Positions 1 to 6,174 of a stretch of DNA of 6,740 nt are shown here, piece by piece (position 1 is the first letter of the stretch; each line of letters starts with the position of its first letter). The notes beneath the pieces were generated by a model. It was not told where the DNA came from. It did no database searches and worked only from the letters and a program-made list of their open reading frames with translations. The translations under genes and the position numbers were made by a program. The DNA is taken from contig JBMSGE010000073.1 in the NCBI GenBank assembly GCA_049414205.1, forward strand, positions 1-6,740, written 5' to 3'. Origin of the DNA: Nitrosomaritimum sp049414205 (GTDB lineage Archaea > Thermoproteota > Nitrososphaeria > Nitrososphaerales > Nitrosopumilaceae).

Positions 1-848
1 TCAAACTTTGTCATACCTTGTATTGAAGACAGCATTACAATCTTAGACTCATCTGAAGCAGATGTCAAATCTACCTGGGAGTTGCTGTCATTTAGTACTC
101 CGCTTGTAAGATTGGAAATAGAGTTTATCACTCCTACAGGAATGTTTTCTCCTCCTGATACGTACAAGATTGATTTTTTCACAGCATTTGGTGAGGTGTT
201 GCCATAAAGCATTTTTAGTGAATCTCTTAGGGATTCTTCAATCTCTTGTCCTTCTTTGCTTGAAGTCAAGATATTGGTTTCAGCGGAAATTTCTGAGGAA
301 TTTAGTGACTTTACTACGTGTAATATTGCAGAATTTGCGATGTCATAGCATGCTTTTGGACTAAGGTCTGGGTTGCTCTCAAGTAAAGAGTCATTGTCCA
401 AAACTATTGTACAGTCAGAATCTGCTCTGAGTCGTTTTAGTGCAATTCCTGAATTGAAAATTCTCTCTTTTTCATATTTGAATGGCATAATTGCAAATGA
501 CATCAAACCTGTCTCTGTCTGCTTGCAAATCTCAGATACCACGGGGGATATTGCTGAGCCTGACTTTCCTGCCATGTTGGCCATTAGGATAACTGTGGAA
601 TAATTTGAAATAGTTGATCTAATCTCTTCTGCTTTTTTGTAAGCAGAGCCTCGAATAAGTTGAACTGAGGGATTTACTACAGAATCTGTGGAAACTGTTA
701 TTGATTGAGAGTCATCTTGGATGTCTTTTTGATCATTACTAATGACTAGGCAGTCTGCATTGATTGCATCTTTTGCTTGGGCTGCTAATTTTGAGCCTGC
801 TCCGCCTAATCCTACAATTAAGATCGGTTCTTTGACTTGAAAACTCAT
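1..848 (-). CDS. ftsZ: Divergent FtsZ-like (tubulin/FtsZ superfamily) protein, 3' end outside window
   Basis: This is a partial gene of 282 complete codons, starting at an ATG (MSFQVKEPILIVGLGGAGS) and running off the left edge. The N-terminal GLGGAGSKLA (residues 13-22) matches the T1 nucleotide loop of FtsZ (VGVGGAG). Residues 86-125 follow the FtsZ T4 region in register: a hydrophobic strand, the loop, then PVVSEICK and MPFKYE. RADSDCTIVLDNDSLLE (141-157) matches the FtsZ strand ending in NDKLLE. The T4 glycine loop, GGGTGTG in active FtsZ, reads AGKSGSA here (93-99). After about residue 183, where the catalytic T7 loop (NxDxxD) belongs, there is only SSEISAETNIL. GTP hydrolysis is therefore doubtful. 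In the family, thaumarchaea divide mainly with Cdv/ESCRT-type proteins and are reported to keep an FtsZ homologue with altered GTPase residues. A cytoplasmic, non-catalytic role is inferred. Another tubulin-superfamily relative is possible. Confidence 0.72.
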   Translation of the reverse strand, partial: MSFQVKEPILIVGLGGAGSKLAAQAKDAINADCLVISNDQKDIQDDSQSITVSTDSVVNPSVQLIRGSAYKKAEEIRSTISNYSTVILMANMAGKSGSAISPVVSEICKQTETGLMSFAIMPFKYEKERIFNSGIALKRLRADSDCTIVLDNDSLLESNPDLSPKACYDIANSAILHVVKSLNSSEISAETNILTSSKEGQEIEESLRDSLKMLYGNTSPNAVKKSILYVSGGENIPVGVINSISNLTSGVLNDSNSQVDLTSASDESKIVMLSSIQGMTKF

Positions 849-872
849 TCTATGTGTTATTCTATGATTTGG

Positions 873-880
873 ATAAAAAA
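873..880 (-). promoter_or_regulatory. Possible TATA box for the FtsZ-like gene
   Basis: Read on the minus strand this is TTTTTTAT, centred about 28 nt before the FtsZ-like ATG at 848. That spacing would put the transcription start at or next to the ATG, giving a leaderless mRNA, and no purine-rich ribosome binding site is seen before this ATG. The same T-run could instead be part of the terminator of the upstream gene, so the call is weak alone. It gains some weight because nirK and the dehydrogenase gene show the same spacing. Confidence 0.3.
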
Positions 881-920
881 CCTTCTTACGTTTTTTTAAT
901 CAAATTTCAGATCTAAAAAA
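875..920 (-). terminator. T-rich terminator after the methylthiotransferase gene
   Basis: Immediately after the stop codon at 922-924, the minus strand has two T6 runs (complement of A-runs at 915-920 and 875-880) about 35 nt apart. Archaeal RNA polymerase terminates at oligo-T stretches without needing a hairpin, so this is the likely 3' end of the lyase-methylthiotransferase transcript. No strong stem-loop is seen. Confidence 0.42.
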
Positions 921-921
921 T

Positions 922-2190
922 TTAACAAGCGATCTTGCCGATGAGGCTGTGCTTTGTGGCATCTGTAATTTCAACATCGCAAACCTGCCCGATCTCAACT
1001 GGATCGCTTACAAAAATTGATTTGTATGCAAAGTTCCTCCCTTTGATGCCTTCCTCTGTTTTCTCATCAAATAAGACCTGGCCTTTCCATCCTACCCACT
1101 TTTGGTTTTTCTCATAGGCAGTTTGATTTATCAAATCAAAGACAATCTTGCTTCTTCTTTTTACCTCTGATGCATCTATTTGCTCCCACTCTGCAGCCTC
1201 TGTCCCTGGTCTTGCACTATACTTTGAGAGATTAACAACATCAGGCTTTGTCTCTTTTAGCAAATCTACTGTCATCTCAAAGTCTTCATTTGTCTCTGAA
1301 GGAAATCCGACTATTACATCAGTTGAAATTGTAAAGTCTGGGAATCTCTCTCTTGCCTTTTGCACGATATCTCTGAAGGTATCTGCAGTGTGGCCACGTT
1401 TCATATCATTTAGAACTTTGTTGCTTCCGCTCTGTACTGGAACATGAAGGAACTTGTAGACTTTGTCATTGTCAAATGATTTAATCAAATTATCTTTAAT
1501 TCTGACCATGTACATGGGGTTCATCATTCCTACTCTTACCTTAAAGTCATGAGGAATCTCTACAACTGTATCTACCAGAGTTGGCAAATCCGTGTTGATG
1601 TCAAACCCATAGCATCCATTGTCAGTTGAGGTCAACCAAACTTCTTTACATCCATCATGAATTTCAGTCTCAATTTGTCTTACGATATCTCCTATCCTGT
1701 AACTTTGCAAATCTCCTTTGGATAGTTTTGTCTGACAAAAGGTACATTCACTCATACAACCGCTTGCAATCTCTACTATTCCTACTGCTGGATTCAGTCT
1801 TACTTTGGGAAGACCAACTTTGGACAAGTCAGAGTCCTCCAAAGCAATTTCTTTTCTTCCCTTTAGTGTTGTATCAATTACTTGCAAGGTTTTGCCAAGA
1901 GAATTTGGACCTAACATACTTGCATTTTCTGAGAATTTTTCCACTGTGGATTTTTCAGCCTTTGGCAAACATCCAGCTACGACAAGTGGCTTTTTGTTTA
2001 GTGACTTTATTCTATGAATCATCTTATTTGCAGTTGCATCTTTTACCGAACACGTTACTATGACATTCAGGTCTGACTCTGAGGAACTTTCAACTAGAGT
2101 GTGACCTCCGTTTAAAACAAGTCCTGAGATCATCTCTGAATCTGAAAAACTGGCAGAGCATCCGTATGCCTCTACAAAGATCTTTGCCAT
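922..2190 (-). CDS. MiaB-like tRNA t6A37 methylthiotransferase (archaeal/CDKAL1 type)
   Basis: This 422-residue radical-SAM enzyme should add a methylthio group to C2 of N6-threonylcarbamoyladenosine at position 37 of ANN-decoding tRNAs, giving ms2t6A. Three parts are visible. The N-terminal UPF0004 domain (about 1-110) has the three cysteines that bind the auxiliary Fe-S cluster: Cys11 in YGCSAS, Cys47 in VTCSVK and Cys74 in AGCLPK. The radical-SAM core (about 135-345) has the CxxxCxxC cluster at Cys145, Cys149 and Cys152, plus family motifs HVPVQSGS (249-256) and DVIVGFPSET (291-300). A C-terminal TRAM-like RNA-binding segment spans about 362-420. Length and all six cysteines match an intact MtaB/e-MtaB-type enzyme. 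No C-terminal membrane helix like that of animal CDKAL1 is present. The start is an ATG 3 nt after the lyase stop codon, so the two genes form an operon. The substrate is assigned from the archaeal family, not proven here. Confidence 0.9.
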   Translation of the reverse strand: MAKIFVEAYGCSASFSDSEMISGLVLNGGHTLVESSSESDLNVIVTCSVKDATANKMIHRIKSLNKKPLVVAGCLPKAEKSTVEKFSENASMLGPNSLGKTLQVIDTTLKGRKEIALEDSDLSKVGLPKVRLNPAVGIVEIASGCMSECTFCQTKLSKGDLQSYRIGDIVRQIETEIHDGCKEVWLTSTDNGCYGFDINTDLPTLVDTVVEIPHDFKVRVGMMNPMYMVRIKDNLIKSFDNDKVYKFLHVPVQSGSNKVLNDMKRGHTADTFRDIVQKARERFPDFTISTDVIVGFPSETNEDFEMTVDLLKETKPDVVNLSKYSARPGTEAAEWEQIDASEVKRRSKIVFDLINQTAYEKNQKWVGWKGQVLFDEKTEEGIKGRNFAYKSIFVSDPVEIGQVCDVEITDATKHSLIGKIAC

Positions 2191-2193
2191 AGT

Positions 2194-3555
2194 TTATCCA
2201 AACAAAGAATCAATTTCTTTGTTGCTCATTAGATTCTGGGAGACAACAAGTTCTCTTATGGTCTTTCCTGTCTTTAGTGACTCTTTGAATAATTCTGCAG
2301 ATTTGAGGTATCCAATTTTTGGTGTAAGAAGAGTTACGATTACTGGACTATTTTCAATGTCTGCTCGAAGCTTGTCTCTGTTTGCAGTCAAACCGTCAAT
2401 AAGATTTGCAGAAAATATTGGCAAGAAGTTTTTCAGCATATCAGTTGACTCTAACATGCACTTGAGCATTCCAGGTAACATTACGTTTAGCTCAAACTGT
2501 CCGCCTTGTGCTGCATTTGATACTGCAGTGTCATTTCCAATTATGTTAAAGCAAATCATGTTCATGCATTCTGCAAGTGATGGATTTACTTTGCCTGGCA
2601 TTATAGAAGAGCCTGCATGAACTGCAGGTATTCCAAGTTCTGATAATCCGGCAATTGGACCTGAAGCCATCAGTCGTATGTCGTTTGCTAGTTTGTTTAT
2701 CTCAAGTGCCAAATTACGCAAGGCTCCTGATAGATTAGCAACTGCAAACTTGCTTTGCAAGGAATACTGCATGTCCTTTTCTGGCTTTAGTGGAAGTTTT
2801 GAGATTTTTCCAAGTTCTGATATTGCAATCTTTCTATAACCTTTAGGAGTGTTTGCGCCAGTTCCCACTGCTGTTCCTCCAAGTGCAACACTTTGAAGTT
2901 CTTTTTGAGCAGCAACAATTGCATTTTTTGATTTAGTTATTGCAGTTACATATGCTGCAAATTCGTTACCCAAAGTTACAGGAAGTGCATCCATGAGATG
3001 TGTTCTTCCAATTTTTTTAAATGATGAAAATTGCTTTGATTTTTTTGTTAGTGATTTGATTAGCTTGTCAATTGCAGGTATGGTGTCTTTGAGATTCATT
3101 AGAATCGCAACATGCATTGCAGTAGGATAGGTGTCGTTACTTGATTGTGACATGTTTACATGATCATTTGGATGCAAATGCTCATACTGGCCTTTTTTCT
3201 TGTGAAGTACTTCTAGTGCAACATTTGCAATTACTTCATTTGAGTTCATGTTAAAGGCAGTACCAGCTCCGGAATTTATCATGTCTACTACAAACTGGTC
3301 AACGTGTTTTCCAGCTAGAATCTTGTCACATGCAGAAACAATGGCCTTGCCTCTTTTTTGGTCAATTGCCTTGGTCTTCATATTGGCAACAGCTGCTGAT
3401 CTCTTTATCATTACAAAGGACTTTATCAAATTCTCATGGGCTTTGTTTCCAGTAACATGGTATTGCTGGATGGCTCTACCGGTAAATGCTCCATAATATG
3501 CGTCTGAGGGGATCTTAACTTTTCCTAGGGAATCTTGATCTAATCTAAATTTCAA
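2194..3555 (-). CDS. fumC: Class II fumarate hydratase (fumarase/aspartase superfamily)
   Basis: This 453-residue cytoplasmic lyase probably interconverts fumarate and L-malate in the citric acid cycle as a homotetramer. All three conserved superfamily regions are intact: SGAGTAFNMNSNE (95-107), the active-site stretch HPNDHVNMSQSSND (128-141) with GRTH (183-186), and the signature GSSIMPGKVNP (315-325) carrying the catalytic-loop serines 316/317, Lys322 and Asn324. Length suits the family (about 450-470). QSSND, GRTH and ALGGTAVGTG favour fumarase, since aspartases usually have QSTND. DAYYG near the N-terminus and the C-terminal TGKTIRELVVSQNLM are more aspartase-like, so aspartate ammonia-lyase is not excluded. 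The start is TTG: an in-frame TGA lies directly before it, no ATG occurs before residue 49, and the N-terminus DQDSLGKVKIPSDAYYG begins where family members begin. First gene of a two-gene operon with the methylthiotransferase, divergent from nirK. Confidence 0.85.
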   Translation of the reverse strand: MKFRLDQDSLGKVKIPSDAYYGAFTGRAIQQYHVTGNKAHENLIKSFVMIKRSAAVANMKTKAIDQKRGKAIVSACDKILAGKHVDQFVVDMINSGAGTAFNMNSNEVIANVALEVLHKKKGQYEHLHPNDHVNMSQSSNDTYPTAMHVAILMNLKDTIPAIDKLIKSLTKKSKQFSSFKKIGRTHLMDALPVTLGNEFAAYVTAITKSKNAIVAAQKELQSVALGGTAVGTGANTPKGYRKIAISELGKISKLPLKPEKDMQYSLQSKFAVANLSGALRNLALEINKLANDIRLMASGPIAGLSELGIPAVHAGSSIMPGKVNPSLAECMNMICFNIIGNDTAVSNAAQGGQFELNVMLPGMLKCMLESTDMLKNFLPIFSANLIDGLTANRDKLRADIENSPVIVTLLTPKIGYLKSAELFKESLKTGKTIRELVVSQNLMSNKEIDSLFG

Positions 3556-3637
3556 ATCAAAAAATCTGTGATTTTCCCATTATTCATTGTTTTTCAAAAA
3601 TCCTCATAAATTCATATTTTGCCCATAATGACAATTA

Positions 3638-3644
3638 TTATATA
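3638..3644 (+). promoter_or_regulatory. TATA box of nirK (leaderless promoter)
   Basis: TTATATA, inside the longer AT stretch 3635-3644, is centred 27 nt before the nirK ATG at 3668. Archaeal transcription starts about 25-27 nt downstream of the TATA centre, so the mRNA should begin at or beside the ATG. No Shine-Dalgarno-like sequence lies within 12 nt of the ATG, which agrees with a leaderless message. The 112-nt region 3556-3667 must also hold the promoter of the divergent lyase gene. On that strand only a weak AATAAT-type element near 3582 is seen, about 27 nt from the TTG start. Confidence 0.65.
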
Positions 3645-3667
3645 GGATTTAGGAACCACGCTGAATA

Positions 3668-5074
3668 ATGAATAAGCGTACTAGTATGCTCTTTACCATC
3701 GCAGCAGTAGCTGTAATGGGAGCAACCTTATTCGGAAGCACATATACACAAACCCAGATTGCTGGACAATCACTCGATGCATCAAAATTAGATGTTGATG
3801 TAATGGAGAAGATCCATGCTATGGGCGGTTTACAACTTGTAATGCCTCAAGCATTTGCAGAGACTGATTGTGGTGCATTAGAAAACTCTGGACGTAATGT
3901 CGTAGAGTTCAATTTGGAAGGCTACAGTGTTGAGCTCCCAATTATGGGCGGCAAAACATACAATGCCATGACCTTTGATGGACAAGTCCCAGGACCAACA
4001 TTAAGAGTTACACAAGGTGACGTCGTAAAGATGACACTTACAATTCCAGATTGGGAAGTTACTGGACACGGTAATGATATGCACGCATCCCAAATCACTG
4101 CAGGAGCATTTGAGTCAGTCAATCCTGGGGAATCAACTCAGTATTGTTACATCGCTGAAGCCGCAGGTATTTTCAAATACCATTGTTCTGGTGTCAAACT
4201 AGTTGGTATGGACCAACACGTACTTTCCGGCATGTACGGAATTGCAATCGTTGATCCTGCAAACGGATACAAGAAACTAATGGTAGAGAAGACCAGTGGT
4301 AGCGGTGAACTCGACAGAAAATTCTATTCTGCTGATGCATTAGAGTTCCAACTTCAATACAATCAATTGTATTTGACTCCTGAAGGCAACTATGATGCCG
4401 GTGCAATGTTCAAACATCAAAACACTGCAACAGTAGTCAATGGTATGCAATTCGGTTATGTACCAAACATGGCTCATAACTTACTTGTACTAGGTGATAC
4501 CAACAAGAACATCTTTGTTGCACAACCATGGAATGGACTCGAGAACAAGCAATACCAATCACAACTCATGTTTGTTGAAAATGATCAACATGTGAGACTC
4601 TTTATCGAAAACCAAGGTAACGAACCAGTCTTCTTCCACATTGTAGGAGAAATCTTGGACAGAGTTACACAAGGTAACAGAGTACAATCCGCAGCAACTG
4701 AAACATGGTTACTCGGTGGCTCACAAGGAATGATTGTCGATTTAGTCTTTGACGAACCAGGCGTGTATGCAGCAGTTAATCACGACTATGCAGCAATTTA
4801 CACCGGCGCCGCTTCAATCTTTGTAGCAGGTGATCCATTCGGCTTGAACCCAGTTCTAGTTGAGAAAGGTGTAATTGAAGCACCAGTGGCATCCTATGCT
4901 TATGCACTAGGTAACCCAAGTGATGCAGTACCTCCAATGGGTGCAAACAGCATTGCACATCCTGCAATCAACATCCATGGTTTGTATACTGATGAAGTAG
5001 CTTCTGAAATGCAAGAACAAGGCATGATCCCACTCTGGGAAGTAATTCCTGTAGTAGCTGAAATGCTTTCTTGA
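3668..5074 (+). CDS. nirK: Copper-containing nitrite reductase NirK (thaumarchaeal multicopper oxidase)
   Basis: This 468-residue exported enzyme has two cupredoxin domains (about 77-197 and 218-388). NirK reduces nitrite to nitric oxide; its role in archaeal ammonia oxidisers is debated. Every copper and catalytic residue can be placed. Type-1 copper: His134, Cys173, His184, Met189. Type-2 copper: His139 and His172, with His372 (in VNHD) from domain 2, implying the usual trimer. The catalytic pair is Asp137 (GHGNDMH) and His324 (FFHIVG); ETW at 345-347 and GVYAAVNH also follow NirK. The type-1 loop Cys-X10-His is two residues longer than the usual Cys-X8-His and lacks its Pro-Trp. Residues 1-26 are a basic start plus a hydrophobic signal segment; AFA-ET at 62-66 is a possible later cleavage site. 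A tail of about 80 residues (390-468) follows domain 2. Phe is TTC in 10 of 19 codons, against 2 of 14 in the fumarase gene, which suggests high expression. It is monocistronic, with its own TATA box and terminator. Confidence 0.93.
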   Translation: MNKRTSMLFTIAAVAVMGATLFGSTYTQTQIAGQSLDASKLDVDVMEKIHAMGGLQLVMPQAFAETDCGALENSGRNVVEFNLEGYSVELPIMGGKTYNAMTFDGQVPGPTLRVTQGDVVKMTLTIPDWEVTGHGNDMHASQITAGAFESVNPGESTQYCYIAEAAGIFKYHCSGVKLVGMDQHVLSGMYGIAIVDPANGYKKLMVEKTSGSGELDRKFYSADALEFQLQYNQLYLTPEGNYDAGAMFKHQNTATVVNGMQFGYVPNMAHNLLVLGDTNKNIFVAQPWNGLENKQYQSQLMFVENDQHVRLFIENQGNEPVFFHIVGEILDRVTQGNRVQSAATETWLLGGSQGMIVDLVFDEPGVYAAVNHDYAAIYTGAASIFVAGDPFGLNPVLVEKGVIEAPVASYAYALGNPSDAVPPMGANSIAHPAINIHGLYTDEVASEMQEQGMIPLWEVIPVVAEMLS

Positions 5075-5075
5075 T

Positions 5076-5107
5076 CTTTTAACTTCTTTTTCTTTTTATT
5101 TTTTTAA
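5076..5107 (+). terminator. T-rich terminator of nirK
   Basis: The stretch starting right after the nirK TGA is almost pure pyrimidine then T, with successive runs of four, five, five and seven or more T. This is the classic archaeal oligo-T termination signal and the strongest one in the window, as expected after a heavily transcribed gene. No stem-loop is needed or seen. Confidence 0.65.
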
Positions 5108-5109
5108 TG

Positions 5110-5118
5110 AAATATATG
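5110..5118 (+). promoter_or_regulatory. TATA box of the dehydrogenase gene (leaderless promoter)
   Basis: AAATATATG is centred 27 nt before the ATG at 5141, the same spacing as the nirK TATA box. No ribosome binding site lies before the ATG (the preceding bases are CACAATTATA), so a leaderless mRNA is expected. The element sits directly after the nirK terminator, so this gene should be transcribed independently of nirK. Confidence 0.58.
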
Positions 5119-5140
5119 CAGTAGTTCATGCACAATTATA

Positions 5141-6073
5141 ATGTCGTTTGAAGACTCGGTTTTAATTTGTGATGAAGTTGATCCAGTTTTAAATAAAATT
5201 TTAGAAGACAATGGTCTCAAAGTTTCTTACGAGCCAACTATAACTCCCGAACAAATCTTGGAAAAAATTTCCAACTTTAACATTGTAATTGTTAGAAGTA
5301 GAACTACAATAACTAAAGAAATTATTGACAAAGCTGAAAACTGCAAAATAATTGCTCGCGTCGGAGTAGGTCTTGATAATGTTGACCAAGAAGCAGCCAA
5401 AGCAAAAAACATCCGTGTCATCAATGCAGTTGAAGGTGCAATGAATGCAGTGGCTGAATTAGTTTTAGGATTAATGATGTCATTAGCTAGACAAACAGCC
5501 CGTGGTGATAGAGGAATTAGAAACGGACAATGGCTAAAAAAAGAATTGAAGGGAACGGAACTTAGAGGAAAATATCTTGGAATTATTGGTATGGGAAACA
5601 TTGGAAAAAGATTAGGAAGACTTGCAAAAGCCCTCAACATGAACATTATCGGATATGATGTAGTTCCAATTGACGAAGAATTTTCAAAAGAAGTTGGATT
5701 GATGAAAGCTGATTTGAATACTTTGATTCAAAGCTCTGATTACATTTCAATACACGTACCATTGTTGGATTCAACATACCATCTAATTGATGCACAAAAA
5801 ATATCCACAATGAAAAAGACTGCAAAAATCATCAATACCTCCAGAGGTGGTGTGATAGATGAGGATGCTCTTTATGATGCACTCAAAAATGGCAATCTGG
5901 GCGGTGCAGCATTAGATGTGTTTGAAAAGGAACCTGCAACTGATCACAAGTTGGCAGAACTAGATAACGTGATTCTGACTCCTCATATTGGCGCACAAAC
6001 CAAAGAGGCTCAATCATTGGCTGCAAATGTGATTGGAGAAAAGATTATTCAGATTCTCCGTGGCGTAATCTGA
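5141..6073 (+). CDS. serA: D-3-phosphoglycerate dehydrogenase-type 2-hydroxyacid dehydrogenase, no ACT domain
   Basis: This 310-residue cytoplasmic NAD(P)-dependent dehydrogenase probably oxidises 3-phosphoglycerate to 3-phosphohydroxypyruvate, the first step of phosphorylated serine synthesis. The catalytic domain is split (about 1-98 and 285-310) around a Rossmann domain (about 100-284), as in all D-2-hydroxyacid dehydrogenases. VRSRT (51-55) and RVGVGLDNVD (73-82) are typical of SerA. The cofactor motif is GMGNIG (150-155), with Asp173 (GYD) at the end of the second strand favouring NAD. Catalytic residues are Arg235 (TSRGG), Glu264 (DVFEKEP) and His282 (TPHIGAQT). The protein ends just after the catalytic domain. 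It thus lacks the ACT domain that gives serine feedback in many SerA enzymes, and belongs to the short type. A glyoxylate/hydroxypyruvate reductase cannot be excluded from sequence alone, although the SerA-like substrate-domain motifs argue against it. Start at ATG 5141, 27 nt after a TATA centre. Confidence 0.88.
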   Translation: MSFEDSVLICDEVDPVLNKILEDNGLKVSYEPTITPEQILEKISNFNIVIVRSRTTITKEIIDKAENCKIIARVGVGLDNVDQEAAKAKNIRVINAVEGAMNAVAELVLGLMMSLARQTARGDRGIRNGQWLKKELKGTELRGKYLGIIGMGNIGKRLGRLAKALNMNIIGYDVVPIDEEFSKEVGLMKADLNTLIQSSDYISIHVPLLDSTYHLIDAQKISTMKKTAKIINTSRGGVIDEDALYDALKNGNLGGAALDVFEKEPATDHKLAELDNVILTPHIGAQTKEAQSLAANVIGEKIIQILRGVI

Positions 6074-6163
6074 GCCTAGAATTTCTGTTCGCATCTAAAA
6101 TAACCAAAAAAGCTTGACTGATACGTGATTAATTGTCATCTTATTTCTTTTAACATCAATTTT

Positions 6164-6168
6164 GAGGA
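6164..6168 (+). promoter_or_regulatory. Ribosome binding site supporting a TTG start
   Basis: GAGGA precedes two consecutive TTG codons at 6175 and 6178, leaving 6 or 9 nt of spacing. The frame has a TGA at 6163-6165 and no ATG before the signal-peptide region, so one of these TTG codons is the likely start. The first is preferred by spacing. This gene therefore seems to use a leadered mRNA, unlike nirK and the dehydrogenase. No convincing TATA box was found in 6074-6163. Confidence 0.5.
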
Positions 6169-6174
6169 AAATCT

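Noticed and set aside
93..97. AGKSGS in the FtsZ-like protein (residues 93-98) as a Walker A P-loop
   Set aside because: The spacing does not fit GxxxxGK[ST], and the position aligns exactly with the FtsZ T4 loop. (Coordinates here are protein residues of the 1-848 gene.)
170..603. Plus-strand open frames of 64 and 76 codons opposite the FtsZ-like gene
   Set aside because: They lie antisense to a frame with clear FtsZ-family motifs, have no homologous pattern or promoter, and their composition mirrors the opposite strand.
935..2063. Several plus-strand frames (60 to 145 codons) opposite the methylthiotransferase
   Set aside because: They are shadows of the minus-strand gene, whose six cysteines and motifs are intact over its whole length.
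2219..3496. Plus-strand frames of 133 and 82 codons opposite the lyase
   Set aside because: They are antisense to a complete fumarase-superfamily gene and show no motif, promoter or ribosome binding site of their own.
3575..3594. ATGAATAATGG on the minus strand as an upstream start or leader peptide for the lyase
   Set aside because: It is out of frame with the lyase and stops after about 13 codons. No conservation can be shown, and the TTG start fits the family N-terminus.
3922..4967. Minus-strand frames of 63 to 70 codons inside nirK
   Set aside because: They are antisense shadows of a fully conserved cupredoxin gene.
5201..5646. Minus-strand frames of 62 and 139 codons inside the dehydrogenase gene
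   Set aside because: They overlap a Rossmann dehydrogenase with all catalytic residues intact. The long one is a by-product of codon composition, and no promoter faces it.
6092..6104. CATCTAAAATAAC as a TATA box for the surface-protein gene
   Set aside because: It is AT-rich but about 75 nt before the start codon with no supporting element; too weak to annotate.
6140..6153. Pyrimidine stretch after the dehydrogenase gene as its terminator
   Set aside because: The T-runs are short (at most four) and lie about 70 nt past the stop codon. It is much weaker than the nirK terminator, so not called.
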